This document shows, in pieces, positions 28,188 through 36,215 of a stretch of DNA of 64,000 nt (position 1 is the first letter of the stretch; every line of letters starts with the position of its first letter). This DNA is from Pseudanabaena sp. BC1403. GTDB lineage: Bacteria; Cyanobacteriota; Cyanobacteriia; Pseudanabaenales; Pseudanabaenaceae. The notes under the pieces are model-generated. The model had not been told where the DNA came from. It ran no database searches and saw only the letters and a program-made list of their open reading frames with translations. A program made the position numbers and the translations under genes. The stretch is from positions 1 to 64,000 of the forward strand of contig NZ_PDDM01000022.1 of NCBI RefSeq assembly GCF_002914585.1, in the 5' to 3' direction.

Positions 28188-28403
28188 TGCGGAATTTTAT
28201 CATCTCAAGAGCATTTGAGAATGACTCAATCCATAGATCAAATGTGCGATCGCTAGTTCAAGAGAAGCGATCGCATATTTGGATGGAGATCTCTAGAATA
28301 ATGGGATTAGATTCCAAGTAGATTTATTTGGTGCATTTCATGAACGCATCCTAATCGACTATAGTAAAACCTTGCTTTTTGTTATTCTTCTTGCTAGTCT
28401 TAA

Positions 28404-28421
28404 AAAGACTGATCGGTCTTT
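28404..28421. promoter_or_regulatory. Probable TetR operator at the regulator's own start
   Basis: AAAGACTGATCGGTCTTT is palindromic with one mismatch and ends 7 bp before the regulator's ATG. The same core recurs before the GST gene, implying autoregulation. Confidence 0.75.
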
Positions 28422-28428
28422 AATGTAA

Positions 28429-29016
28429 ATGTCAAAAGCTCAAGAAACTAAAACACGTATTATCGAGCAAGCGGCGACTCTGTTTAATCAGCAAGGATAT
28501 GCAGGAACTTCCGTTTCAGATTTGATGCGTGCTACAGGATTACAGAAAGGAGGCATCTACAACCACTTCCATAGCAAAGACGAATTAGCCTTAGAAGCAT
28601 TTGACTTTGCCGTGAATTGTGTGCAACAGAAATTCATGGGTGCTTTGAAAGGAAAACGTCATGCAGTAGATAGGCTGCTTGCCATCCTTAGCGTTTACGA
28701 AGACATCCTCGATAATCCACCAATAGAAGGCGGTTGTCCAATTCTAAATACATCCGTGGAGAGTGATGATTTTCATCCAGCTTTACGGAAGCGATCGCAA
28801 CTAGCAATGGATGCTTGGCGTGATTTGATTCGGCGGATTGTTGACAAAGGCATAATGCGTGGTGAATTTCAGGCAACGGTTGATGCAGATACTGTTGCCA
28901 CAATTTTGATTGCGACCATTGAGGGGTCGGTAATGCTTAGCAAACTATATGGCGATGCTTCCCATATGGAACGCGGAATAAAACATCTCAAGCTTTATAT
29001 TCAACAGCAGCTATAG
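28429..29016 (+). CDS. TetR family transcriptional regulator
   Basis: 195 aa. The N-terminal helix-turn-helix (about 10-55) reads TRIIEQAATLFNQQGYAGTSVSDLMRATGLQ, split here as TRIIEQAATLFNQQGY and TSVSDLMRATGLQKGGIYNH, with the conserved YNHF recognition helix. The C-terminal ligand-binding region has ILSVYEDIL and GGCPILNTSVE, as in the AcrR/QacR-like group containing a conserved Cys. It faces operators at its own start and before the downstream GST gene, so it probably represses the three-gene cassette in response to an electrophile or similar ligand. Confidence 0.9.
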   Translation: MSKAQETKTRIIEQAATLFNQQGYAGTSVSDLMRATGLQKGGIYNHFHSKDELALEAFDFAVNCVQQKFMGALKGKRHAVDRLLAILSVYEDILDNPPIEGGCPILNTSVESDDFHPALRKRSQLAMDAWRDLIRRIVDKGIMRGEFQATVDADTVATILIATIEGSVMLSKLYGDASHMERGIKHLKLYIQQQL

Positions 29017-29021
29017 CGATT

Positions 29022-29058
29022 TGTGAGAGTGCGCTCCTTCGGGGTGCACTCTCACAGA
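29022..29058 (+). terminator. Hairpin after the TetR gene
   Basis: TGTGAGAGTGC pairs with GCACTCTCACA around CTCCTTCGGGGT; lies 6 bp past the stop codon. Confidence 0.6.
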
Positions 29059-29095
29059 TTACTTTGGATTACTATCAAAACAATGATATAGTTTT

Positions 29096-29135
29096 TTTAA
29101 GCAAGAAAAGACCGATCGGTCTTTTCTTGCTTAAA
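29096..29135. promoter_or_regulatory. 40-bp perfect palindrome with TetR operator core
   Basis: A perfect inverted repeat: 20-bp arms meeting at CCGATCGG. The centre, AAAAGACCGATCGGTCTTTT, matches the operator at 28404. It ends 21 bp before the GST start, in position to block transcription. Confidence 0.8.
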
Positions 29136-29156
29136 CTCATTTAATCCAAAATATCC

Positions 29157-29867
29157 ATGCTGAAACTATACTACGCCCGTCCTTCAGCTTATGCTCGCCC
29201 TGTATGGCTAGCGCTACTAGAAAAGCAACTGACCTTTGAGTTGATTCCAGTGGATTTAAGTGGCAAACAATTCGAGCCTGAGTTCCTTTCTCTGAATCCT
29301 TTTAGCCATGTCCCAGTATTAGTAGATGGTGATTTTCGGGTAATTGAATCCTTAGCGATTTTGGATTATCTGGAAGCCAAGTATCCCACTCCATCACTAC
29401 TTCCTACCGATGCGATCGCTCTGGCAAAGACGCGGATGGCACAACTGGTTGCGCTCAATGAGTTACTACCTGCGTTCATTAGGCTGATCATTAATGAAGA
29501 TAGCCAAACCGAAAGATCAGCAGACTGGGAGTTTGCTCGGCTACGCGCAATCAATACCTTAGGCTTTTTAGAGAACTTATTGGGTGATTCCCTCTACTTT
29601 GCTGGAGAACAACTCACAATGGCAGAAATTGTGGCTGGAACATTTGTTTATAGAATGCCTTCTCTGGGAATTCCGTTAACCGATTATCCAAAATTGCAAA
29701 TTTGGTCTGAGCGATTATTGTTGCGTCCCGCTTGGCAACAAATTGAGCTAAGTTTAGAGGAGTGGAGTAGTTTTAAACGCCATATAAAAGTAATTCCCAA
29801 AATCTGGGAGCGTCGCCGCCGTCAACGAATTAGTTCTCTATCTGAGCAAAGACTACAACCAATCTAA
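29157..29867 (+). CDS. Glutathione S-transferase family protein
   Basis: 236 aa. N-terminal thioredoxin-like domain (1-about 80) with LYYARPSAYARPVWLAL, the cis-proline region FSHVPVLVDGDF and the glutathione-binding ESLAI; an all-helical C-terminal domain (about 90-205) with TMAEIVAGTFVYRMP. It likely conjugates or reduces electrophiles. The extended basic tail (WERRRRQRISS) is beyond the usual GST length. It is preceded by a palindromic TetR operator and followed by a monooxygenase-like gene, forming a probable stress cassette. Confidence 0.88.
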   Translation: MLKLYYARPSAYARPVWLALLEKQLTFELIPVDLSGKQFEPEFLSLNPFSHVPVLVDGDFRVIESLAILDYLEAKYPTPSLLPTDAIALAKTRMAQLVALNELLPAFIRLIINEDSQTERSADWEFARLRAINTLGFLENLLGDSLYFAGEQLTMAEIVAGTFVYRMPSLGIPLTDYPKLQIWSERLLLRPAWQQIELSLEEWSSFKRHIKVIPKIWERRRRQRISSLSEQRLQPI

Positions 29868-29892
29868 TCATTCATCGCAATAGCCAATAATC

Positions 29893-29965
29893 CCTAAATC
29901 TGTACCGCTCGCTTAGCGGGCGGTACAGATTTAGATTCTGTTTTTTTAATTATGTCGAGGTACTT
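29893..29965. repeat. Family 2 element abutting the next start codon
   Basis: Core hairpin TAAATCTGTACCGC/GCGGTACAGATTTA, then a right end that reads (reverse complement) AAGTACCTCGACATAATT, as at 36115 and 57323. It ends exactly one base before the ATG at 29966 and supplies the GAGG that acts as RBS. Confidence 0.7.
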
Positions 29966-30247
29966 ATGCAATACGTTTTAATCATTCATGAGGTTGAGGC
30001 TTATCCAGCTTGGAAAGCCATTTTTGACCAAGCCGCAGACATCAGAAAAACCGCTGGTGAAATCAGCTATCAGTTACTGCGTTACGACAATGACGCAAAT
30101 AACATCGTCCATTTCTCAGAGTGGTCTTCGCTTGATCATGCTCGGCGCTTCTTTGAGTCCAGCGAGTTGGTGGAAATCAGAAAGAAAGCTGGCGTAAAAG
30201 CACCTAACTTTATCTACCTACATGAGATAGAACGCGGCGTGCTATAG
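29966..30247 (+). CDS. Antibiotic biosynthesis monooxygenase-like (ABM fold) protein
   Basis: 93-aa dimeric alpha+beta barrel-like protein. MQYVLIIHEVEAYPAWKAIFDQAADIRK has the pattern of ABM-type folds where a beta strand leads into the xAWKxxFD helix; HFSEWSSLDHARRFFESSEL is the second half. Substrate unknown. It follows the GST gene by about 100 bp, probably in the same TetR-controlled unit, though the hairpin between may attenuate it. Confidence 0.65.
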   Translation: MQYVLIIHEVEAYPAWKAIFDQAADIRKTAGEISYQLLRYDNDANNIVHFSEWSSLDHARRFFESSELVEIRKKAGVKAPNFIYLHEIERGVL

Positions 30248-30273
30248 CTTATAGCGATTGCCGCCCGAACGAA

Positions 30274-30335
30274 CCATAATAAATTTTTGAAAGTATTGCG
30301 AAGCAACACTTTCAAAAATTTATTGGTTCGGGTTT
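30274..30335 (+). repeat. Foldback with core hairpin after the ABM gene
   Basis: CGAACCAATAAATTTTTGAAAG-type arms (GAACCATAATAAATTTTTG, CAAAAATTTATTGGTTC) around GTATTGCGAAGCAAC. Followed by GGGTTTGAGGACAAAGCGTTG, a tail shared with the element near 37364. Confidence 0.65.
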
Positions 30336-30429
30336 GAGGACAAAGCGTTGTAATTTTACGGGCGATCGCTACCAGTCACAAAAAATTTGGTATAGACTAG
30401 TGACTAGATGTTATCAAGGAGCAAAAACT

Positions 30430-30768
30430 ATGATTTTTAAAACTATTTCGCTAGTCGCAACTAGTCTCGTCTCAGCCACTATATTTGCAGCGGCTGGTGC
30501 GATCGCCCAAATTACGCCTGCGCCAACCCTATCCGAACAAACCTTACGTGAAGCTCAACAACAAGAAAGAAGCTCACTTAGTGTCGGTGGCAGCAATCTC
30601 AACTTATTGCAACTAATTAATAATATCAACCTCGCTGGCGGCAAGTCTCCAGACCAGTTTCGCGCTAGTCAAGCTGAATCCTTTGATGAGGCTGTGACCA
30701 ATTTTAGATCTCAACAACGTAAAGACGTGAAAATTTCGATCCCCGCAGCAAATACTCCAGCCAATTAA
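30430..30768 (+). CDS. Exported hypothetical protein
   Basis: 112 aa from the ATG at 30430, which has AAGGAG 8-13 nt upstream (the frame is open from 30334 but that part is poor coding sequence). Residues 1-about 27 are a signal peptide (hydrophobic LVATSLVSATIFAAAGAIAQ). The mature part is about 85 residues, Gln/Ser/Asn-rich with SLSVGGSNLNLLQLINNINL. No family recognised. Followed directly by a very strong hairpin. Confidence 0.7.
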   Translation: MIFKTISLVATSLVSATIFAAAGAIAQITPAPTLSEQTLREAQQQERSSLSVGGSNLNLLQLINNINLAGGKSPDQFRASQAESFDEAVTNFRSQQRKDVKISIPAANTPAN

Positions 30769-30815
30769 AAAGCAAAAAAATAATGGCTACGCCATTATTT
30801 TTTTGCTTTTTAATT
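30763..30815. terminator. Perfect terminator hairpin
   Basis: AATTAAAAAGCAAAAAAATA and its complement form 25-bp arms around TAC, overlapping the stop codon of the exported protein gene. Confidence 0.8.
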
Positions 30816-30840
30816 GGGTTTAATTCTCAACTCATAGTTG

Positions 30841-30884
30841 AAATAAAAAATAGCTAGCACTTAGTGCTAGCTATTTTTTATTTC
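30841..30884 (-). terminator. Terminator of the TPR gene
   Basis: AAATAAAAAATAGCTAGCAC pairs with GTGCTAGCTATTTTTTATTT around TTA; it overlaps the 3' end of the minus-strand TPR gene. Confidence 0.8.
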
Positions 30885-31672
30885 AACGTCAAAAACTTTT
30901 CGAGCGCCGTGACCAAAGAGGGCGGCCAACGACGGATATTCTTTACCCAATTGATATCTCGATAGCGTGGATCGAGGTTTTCCACAGAGACCCAATTACT
31001 CTCCGCTTCACCTTGCTTCTTATCTACCCAAAGCGCCGCAGTCAAAGCAGCACGCACGTCCGTAAAATTCGGATATTTGCGTAATATATTTTTCATCGCC
31101 TTAATTGCTTCATCGCTTTTACCGATCTCGTACAGAGCGATCGCATTATTACCAAAGGCAGTACTAAAGCGCGAATTAACATTCATCGCAATTTGATAAT
31201 CCGCGATCGCCTCTTCCCATTTGCCTAAGCCAGCTTTGGCATTACCACGATTGTTATAGGCTGCCGCATCTTTAGGATCAATTGCTAACACGCGATCATA
31301 ATCCGCGATCGCCTCTTCCCATTTGCCCAAGCTTTCCAAAGCCGCACCGCGATTGAGATAAGGATCGGGGAAATTAGGCGCAAGTTCTACAGATTTGTTA
31401 TAGTCTGCAAGCGCTTCTTGAGGACGATTTTGGCTCATTTTTGAGTTGCCGCGATTGCTCCAACCTGCGGCATTGTCAGGATAGAGCTTGATTAAATCTG
31501 TCCAATAGCCCTCTGCGGCTGGGAATTCACCTGCATCGGTGGCGGTAAAAGCTTTTTTGACCAAGGCATCCAGTTGATTTGATTCGGCTTCGGTAATGTT
31601 GAGTTGAGCTTGCACTGGTGCAGGATTCAAAAGTAAACATAAGGCAAGAAAAAGTGCAAATAGCGATCGCAT
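30878..31672 (-). CDS. Exported TPR-repeat protein
   Basis: 264 aa from ATG 31672, chosen because a clean signal peptide follows (MRSLFALFLALCLLLNPAPVQAQ with a cleavage site at about 20-23); an ATG at 31783 is in frame. The mature protein has about five TPR units (AAGWSNRGNSKMSQNRPQEA, DPYLNRGAALESLGKWEEAI, AAAYNNRGNAKAGLGKWEEA and others). It is probably a lumenal or periplasmic scaffold; chloroplast relatives include PSI/PSII assembly TPR proteins, but orthology is not established. Confidence 0.8.
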   Translation of the reverse strand: MRSLFALFLALCLLLNPAPVQAQLNITEAESNQLDALVKKAFTATDAGEFPAAEGYWTDLIKLYPDNAAGWSNRGNSKMSQNRPQEALADYNKSVELAPNFPDPYLNRGAALESLGKWEEAIADYDRVLAIDPKDAAAYNNRGNAKAGLGKWEEAIADYQIAMNVNSRFSTAFGNNAIALYEIGKSDEAIKAMKNILRKYPNFTDVRAALTAALWVDKKQGEAESNWVSVENLDPRYRDINWVKNIRRWPPSLVTALEKFLTLK

Positions 31673-31786
31673 GAGTATTGAATCCTTGCCAAAAGTGGAG
31701 ATTATTTTTTGTCTTAATATATCAGGCTGAGAGATTAATTGTGTCTTGCTAATTAGGGACTTACGCAAAATAATCGATCCCAAAAA

Positions 31787-31835
31787 TATATCGGCGGGCT
31801 ACGCCCGTCGATATATTTTTGGGTTTTTAATTCCG
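31787..31835 (-). repeat. Hairpin between the DUF4388 gene and the TPR gene
   Basis: CCCAAAAATATATCGGCGGG pairs with CCCGTCGATATATTTTTGGG around CTACG, with one mismatch. Confidence 0.75.
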
Positions 31836-31899
31836 CTGAGATACTTAAACTTTTGGGCACTTTCGGGAATTAGAAACAAACTATTTAAGACAAGCTTAG

Positions 31900-32757
31900 T
31901 TAAGCGTTAGCTTTAATCTTCAGATGACCTAAGAGGTTTTGTAAGAATGCATTGCTCGGAAATGAATTGGAGCTTCCTGATGAGCCTGACATTGACATTT
32001 CAAGATCTTGTTTCTGTGATGGCATCTCTGCTGCGACAAAGGGAACTTCTTCTACTAGTCCCATAGTCATTAGTCGAAAAGCAACTTGTTGGATCTTGTC
32101 AAGCGGCAATTTTAAGTGCTTAGCAATATTCTGAATTGAGACATCTCCTTTAGTAAACTCCCACACCTGCGATTCTAGTTGGTTCAATCGAAATTGGGGC
32201 TTACCAGTGATTGCACTGACAATACCTGAAGACGCTTCTGGAAGCTTATCTAAAAGCATAGTCCAGTCTTTTAAAGCTCGTAAACCAGCTAAGGTCACTT
32301 CACTAGGTGGAGCCTTTAAACCCGTCAATTCCGTAATAGGCGCTACTACTTTAGCGTCAAACTGAAACTGTCCATCTAGCAACTCAAATAGTTTGCAAAC
32401 CTGTTGCAATACCTGCTGACTAAACAACATTTTCAGTTGTTCAGCTTCTAGTAAACCCTGTTCTTTTAGACATAGTCCTGCGGGTTGATCGATGGCGCAT
32501 ACTTCTGTAATACGAGATGCAACTCTAGTACTCACCCATCCCCGTTGCTGAATCATCGACAACAACCCATGTCCATCAAGCCTATCTGCCGCTGCAATAA
32601 TACTTCCTTGTTTAAACCAAATGCGAAATATCTTTCCTGGATACAATGGGTTTTGAGAGCGCTCTTGAATACTTAAACGCCCTGTCTTATTTCCCTGTTC
32701 AATTAAACGAAAGATCTCTGGAAGAGAGAATTCGGATAGATATCCTGAAATAGCCAT
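31900..32757 (-). CDS. DUF4388 (PatA N-terminal-like) protein
   Basis: 285 aa. The N-terminus (GYLSEFSLPEIFRLIEQGNKTGRLSI, split GYLSEFSLPEIFRLIEQG / KTGRLSIQE) is the DUF4388/PatA domain seen in cyanobacterial response regulators for pili and heterocyst patterning; residues about 195-255 look like a winged helix (FTKGDVSIQNIAKHLKLPLDKIQQ). The C-terminus is Ser/Gly-rich and ends with a conserved-looking helix (NAFLQNLLGHLKIK). It is the last gene of the minus-strand GTPase/Roadblock module. Confidence 0.8.
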   Translation of the reverse strand: MAISGYLSEFSLPEIFRLIEQGNKTGRLSIQERSQNPLYPGKIFRIWFKQGSIIAAADRLDGHGLLSMIQQRGWVSTRVASRITEVCAIDQPAGLCLKEQGLLEAEQLKMLFSQQVLQQVCKLFELLDGQFQFDAKVVAPITELTGLKAPPSEVTLAGLRALKDWTMLLDKLPEASSGIVSAITGKPQFRLNQLESQVWEFTKGDVSIQNIAKHLKLPLDKIQQVAFRLMTMGLVEEVPFVAAEMPSQKQDLEMSMSGSSGSSNSFPSNAFLQNLLGHLKIKANA

Positions 32758-32833
32758 GACTTAACTCCTTTGATTATGCAAAAAATCAGAACAAAAGAAA
32801 CAGAATGAAATAGAGTGAAAGACCTAGGACTGC

Positions 32834-33373
32834 TTAGACCAAACAAACTTGCATGGAATGCTGAATCAGGGTAACAATGGCTTGAGCCACTGATGACTGT
32901 TCATTAGCATTAACAGTTATGAACGGAGGTCGGGTTTTAGGGTCGATATACCCTAATGCGATCGCAATGTTTTCTGATTGCCAAGCATTGGGGCAGTCCG
33001 TATGAGTTAGCCCAACAACCATCGGTAACTTTTGCCGTTGATTCATAAAGCTAGCAATTCGACGAGCATATCGAAACTCGGCTGGACGATGCGCTGCAAC
33101 AAGCAAGACGTAAGCATGGGCTTGCTTAATCAAAATATCCCACATGAAGTCAAATCGAGATTGTCCAGGAGTCCCATACAGATGTAGAGCCATTTCTGGA
33201 CCAAACTGCAAGCGCCCGAAGTCAAAGGCAACTGTGGTTTTGGGTTTCAGATCTGCGGTTTCGTCAGTCGCTTGACGGTCAGTATCAACAACTTCAATTT
33301 CGCTAACAGATCTGATAAAGGTAGACTTGCCAGCCCCTACTGGGCCAGTCACAACCAAACGCATGATTTCCAT
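32834..33373 (-). CDS. Small Ras/Arf-like GTPase
   Basis: 179 aa. P-loop GPVGAGKST (residues about 10-18), a switch II GTPGQ (in LYGTPGQSRFDFMWD) where most Ras-like proteins have DxxGQ, and THTD at about 123 in place of NKxD. This resembles the MglA/Gtr-type bacterial GTPases that pair with Roadblock proteins. It starts 108 bp after a Roadblock gene on the same strand. It likely acts as a molecular switch for the module; its output is unknown. Confidence 0.82.
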   Translation of the reverse strand: MEIMRLVVTGPVGAGKSTFIRSVSEIEVVDTDRQATDETADLKPKTTVAFDFGRLQFGPEMALHLYGTPGQSRFDFMWDILIKQAHAYVLLVAAHRPAEFRYARRIASFMNQRQKLPMVVGLTHTDCPNAWQSENIAIALGYIDPKTRPPFITVNANEQSSVAQAIVTLIQHSMQVCLV

Positions 33374-33481
33374 ATAATGTCTCAGTGAATGATTAAAAAG
33401 GCAATGCAGATTAATTAAGAGGTAGGATGCTTAACTTATATCTGCATTACCACCATCATTTACTTAGCATTGATTGAGCCT

Positions 33482-33853
33482 TTACTTTAGAATCTGTTTG
33501 ATTTCTAAAACAATCCGCTTAATTTCCAACATCAAAATCCCCTGTTTTGCCTTTTGATCAGCCAATACTAGAAGTACAGCATCATCGCCACAGCTTGTCA
33601 GAATACCGTAACCTTTGTCGCCTTCAACGAAAATGCGCTCAATACCACCTCTGGCAAGTTCTTGTCCAATTCGTTCGCCAAGAGAAAGCATGGCAGCAGA
33701 CATTGCCGATACTCTTTCTTCATCCATTGCACCTGGCAAGGTCGAAGCCAAGGGTAAACCATCTGGAGTGACAAGTGCTGCACCCTGAACATCGCTGGTT
33801 GCGGATACAAAATTTTGTAGAACAAGACTAAGTTTTTCAGTGTTAATTGCCAC
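33482..33853 (-). CDS. Roadblock/LC7 protein, copy 1
   Basis: 123 aa, the MglB/Roadblock fold that binds and regulates small GTPases as a dimer. The sequence has VQGAALVTPDGLPLAS, ERVSAMSAAMLSLGERIGQE, RIFVEGDKGYGILTSCGDDAVLLVLAD (split) and a C-terminal helix (EIKRIVLEIKQILK). It differs from copy 2 (34840) by one residue (Leu here, Ser there) although the DNA differs at many third positions. The neighbouring GTPase is the probable partner. Confidence 0.92.
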   Translation of the reverse strand: MAINTEKLSLVLQNFVSATSDVQGAALVTPDGLPLASTLPGAMDEERVSAMSAAMLSLGERIGQELARGGIERIFVEGDKGYGILTSCGDDAVLLVLADQKAKQGILMLEIKRIVLEIKQILK

Positions 33854-33910
33854 TATGAAATTCTCCTAATAAATACAAACGTTACACAAAATAATAAAAC
33901 CTATGAAGTC

Positions 33911-34390
33911 TTAAGCGAGGACTTCAAACTCAACAACATCATGGGAACCGCCACGTAGAACTGATTCTGTTTGCTTACCACGAAAACGCTTACCCGTGGC
34001 TTTTTCCAGCACTCCTTGAATGGCTCCCAAAGTGAATGTTAGTTTACGAGGAGAGCCTTGGACTTCGCCAGCAGAGCAAATTGTTTCGCGAGCGTAAACT
34101 GTGATCGTTTCTCCTGCTTCGACAATTTTGTCGATAATGCAAAGTCTTGTGCCATCTTTACCCAATGCTGCCTGAAGCTGCGGAACGACCTCTGCGCCAG
34201 AAACTCCTTTTCCTGTAAGCCCAAGCTGTTCGGCTACTTGCTTACCACGGTTACGACCAGCAGAGATCAAGGCAATCGCTGCGGCTTTTTCCCCTAGAGC
34301 TTCTTCAGTACCCACAACTACTGCTTTGAAGCAAATAATACTGCTGAAATCACCAAGCTCATTACGCACTTGTTCTGCATTATTAGACAT
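33911..34390 (-). CDS. Conserved cyanobacterial protein of unknown function, copy 1
   Basis: 159 aa; family not recognised. It has a central block (AVVVGTEEALGEKAAAIALI, GRNRGKQVAEQLGL) and a C-terminal block (SPRKLTFTLGAIQGVLEK, GKQTESVLRGGSHDVVEFEV). No signal peptide or membrane helix. It precedes Roadblock copy 1 by 57 bp and is about 83% identical to the copy at 35269. Partnership with Roadblock/GTPase is inferred from the duplicated pair. Confidence 0.8.
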   Translation of the reverse strand: MSNNAEQVRNELGDFSSIICFKAVVVGTEEALGEKAAAIALISAGRNRGKQVAEQLGLTGKGVSGAEVVPQLQAALGKDGTRLCIIDKIVEAGETITVYARETICSAGEVQGSPRKLTFTLGAIQGVLEKATGKRFRGKQTESVLRGGSHDVVEFEVLA

Positions 34391-34592
34391 AGTAAAACCT
34401 TAAAAGATAGACATTAAACATTGCTTATGAAATACCTTCTTTTTGAAGGCATCCAAAATCACATCCATACTGACTGACTGCCGCTAGAATCAAAATTCAT
34501 CGCGATTAAACTTATTACCTATATGGAGTTTAACTCCATCCCTTGCTTGACAGGATTTATTAACAGTCCTTTCTTGATCAATCTAAATATAG

Positions 34593-34670
34593 AGGCTATA
34601 GCTAGCTATAAGGTCAAGGGGGACAAAAAAAAGTTGCTATTGTAAAAACTTATCAATCATTTTGAGAAGC
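34593..34670 (-). promoter_or_regulatory. Conserved upstream block, copy 1
   Basis: Reads on the plus strand GGCTATAGCTAGCTATAAGG, then a G run, eight A, and AGTTGCTATTGTAAAAAC, TTATCAATCATTTTGA. The same order is present at 35964-36046. On the minus strand it gives a -35-like TTGACC before the TAGCTAGCTA palindrome. Confidence 0.7.
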
Positions 34671-34689
34671 TTTTACCAATTCCTATAGA

Positions 34690-34787
34690 TACTCCCTTCC
34701 CAGCGAAGAATTAGCATTGCGGAGCTTTACGCCGCAATGCTAATTCTTGGTTTTTGATGTCTATTTCTTTGGTGCGAAGGGAGTACT
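34690..34787. repeat. Foldback element with ACTCCCTTC ends
   Basis: Outer ends ACTCCCTTCCCAGC and (reverse complement) ACTCCCTTCGCACC; inner hairpin AGAATTAGCATTGCGG/CCGCAATGCTAATTCT. Present only in front of copy 1 of the duplicated module, so it may have inserted after the duplication. Confidence 0.65.
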
Positions 34788-34839
34788 TAACAATTTCTGA
34801 TTCTGAGCTTGCCGCTGAGCCTGATAATTGATTCAACGT

Positions 34840-35211
34840 TTATTTCAAAATCTGCTTGATTTCTGAAACAATCCGCTTAATTTCCAACATCAAAATCCCC
34901 TGCTTTGCCTTTTGATCAGCCAATACCAGAAGTACGGCATCATCACCACAGCTTGTCAGAATACCGTAACCTTTGTCGCCTTCAACGAAAATACGCTCAA
35001 TACCACCTCTGGCAAGTTCTTGTCCGATTCTTTCACCGAGAGACAGCATAGCAGCAGACATTGCCGATACTCTTTCTTCATCCATTGCACCTGGTAAGGT
35101 CGAAGCCAAGGGTAAACCATCTGGAGTAACGAGAGCCGCACCCTGAACATCGCTAGTTGCGGATACAAAATTTTGTAGAACGAGACTAAGTTTTTCAGTG
35201 TTAATTGCCAC
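34840..35211 (-). CDS. Roadblock/LC7 protein, copy 2
   Basis: 123 aa, same as the product at 33482 except Ser for Leu in the last helix (EIKRIVSEIKQILK). Roadblock dimers act as GTPase-activating or scaffold proteins. It follows the second copy of the unknown protein by 57 bp, exactly as in copy 1. A single amino-acid change despite many synonymous differences indicates strong purifying selection or gene conversion. Confidence 0.92.
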   Translation of the reverse strand: MAINTEKLSLVLQNFVSATSDVQGAALVTPDGLPLASTLPGAMDEERVSAMSAAMLSLGERIGQELARGGIERIFVEGDKGYGILTSCGDDAVLLVLADQKAKQGILMLEIKRIVSEIKQILK

Positions 35212-35268
35212 TATGAAATTCTCCTAATAAGTACAAATGATACACAAAACAATTAAACCGATGAAGTC

Positions 35269-35745
35269 TTAGGCGAGGACTTCAAACTCAATAACGTCAT
35301 GAGAACCGCCTCGCAGAACTGATTCTGTCTGCTTGCCACGAAGACGTTTGCCAGTGACTTTTTCTAGTACCCCTTGTACTGCTCCCAGAGTAAATGTTAG
35401 TTTGCGAGGAGATCCTTGAGGCTCACCAGCAGAGCAAACTGTTTCACTACAGTAAGCTGAGATCGTTTCTCCCGATTCGACAATTTTGTCGATAATGCAA
35501 AGCTTTGTGCCATCTTTGCCCAATGCTGCCTGAAGAATTGGAACAATTTCCGCGTTAGCAAGACCTTTTCCCTCAAGACCAAGCTGTTCAGCTACTTGCT
35601 TACCACGGTTACGACCAGCAGAAATTAGAGCGATCGCGGCGGCTTTTTCCCCTAGTGCTTCTTCAGTACCCACAACTACTGCTTTGAAGCAAACTATACT
35701 ACTGAAATCACCGAGTTCATTACGCATTTGTGAAGTATTAGACAT
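35269..35745 (-). CDS. Conserved cyanobacterial protein of unknown function, copy 2
   Basis: 158 aa paralogue of the product at 33911. Differences cluster in the central part (EGKGLANAEIVPILQ here, TGKGVSGAEVVPQLQ there) and around the ISAYCSETVCSAG segment, which has one more Cys. C-terminal block is nearly identical. It is the first gene of the module as transcribed. Confidence 0.8.
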   Translation of the reverse strand: MSNTSQMRNELGDFSSIVCFKAVVVGTEEALGEKAAAIALISAGRNRGKQVAEQLGLEGKGLANAEIVPILQAALGKDGTKLCIIDKIVESGETISAYCSETVCSAGEPQGSPRKLTFTLGAVQGVLEKVTGKRLRGKQTESVLRGGSHDVIEFEVLA

Positions 35746-36114
35746 AGTGAAACCTTAATATTTACATTGATGTGTAGGGCATACCTTCATATTGAAAGCA
35801 TCAAAATTACGACTTTAGTGATGTCACTTGTACTCTATTCCCACCAGAAAAATATTCATCGGAAATGTTGATATACAGTGCCCATATCCCCTATATAGAG
35901 TTAGACTCTATCGCCTGCTTGATAAGACTAGCTAGTAGTTTTTTCTTGCGCCACTTACTCTAGTGGCTATAGCTAGCTACAGTGTCAATGGGGATAAAAA
36001 AAAGTTGCTATTATAAAAACTTATCAATCATTTTGATAGAGTCAAATCAATGCTTTTTCTATAGAACTATTGGAATAATCAGGTGCTGCGATAAAAAAAG
36101 TTTGCTTGTGTTGT
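35746..36114. other. Promoter region of module copy 2
   Basis: About 370 bp without a gene; holds the leader hairpin ATAGAGTTAGACTCTAT (35895-35911) and the conserved block at 35964-36046. Confidence 0.65.
35964..36046 (-). promoter_or_regulatory. Conserved upstream block, copy 2
   Basis: Counterpart of 34593-34670, with GGCTATAGCTAGCTACAGTG, an A run and AGTTGCTATTATAAAAAC. On the minus strand TTGACA precedes the palindrome, a likely -35 element. Confidence 0.7.
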
Positions 36115-36213
36115 AAGTACCTATGCAGAAAATTCCCCAAACCCATAAGATTGTGCCCCGCAGGGGCGCAATCTTATGGGTTTGGGTTTGAAATTAATTA
36201 TGTCTATCTACTT
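36115..36213. repeat. Family 2 foldback element (AAGTA-ended), 99 bp
   Basis: Left end AAGTACCTATGCAGAAAATT; right end (reverse complement) AAGTAGATAGACATAATT. Core: CCCAAACCCATAAGATTG and its complement around CCCCGCAGGGG. It ends two bases before the MerR gene's stop codon. Confidence 0.75.
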
Positions 36214-36215
36214 TG

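Larger units (their letters stand above)
34391..34839. other. Promoter region of module copy 1
   Basis: No gene. Contains a block shared with copy 2's upstream region (34593-34670 against 35964-36046), a leader hairpin ATGGAGTTTAACTCCAT at 34522, and a foldback element at 34690-34787. Confidence 0.7.
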
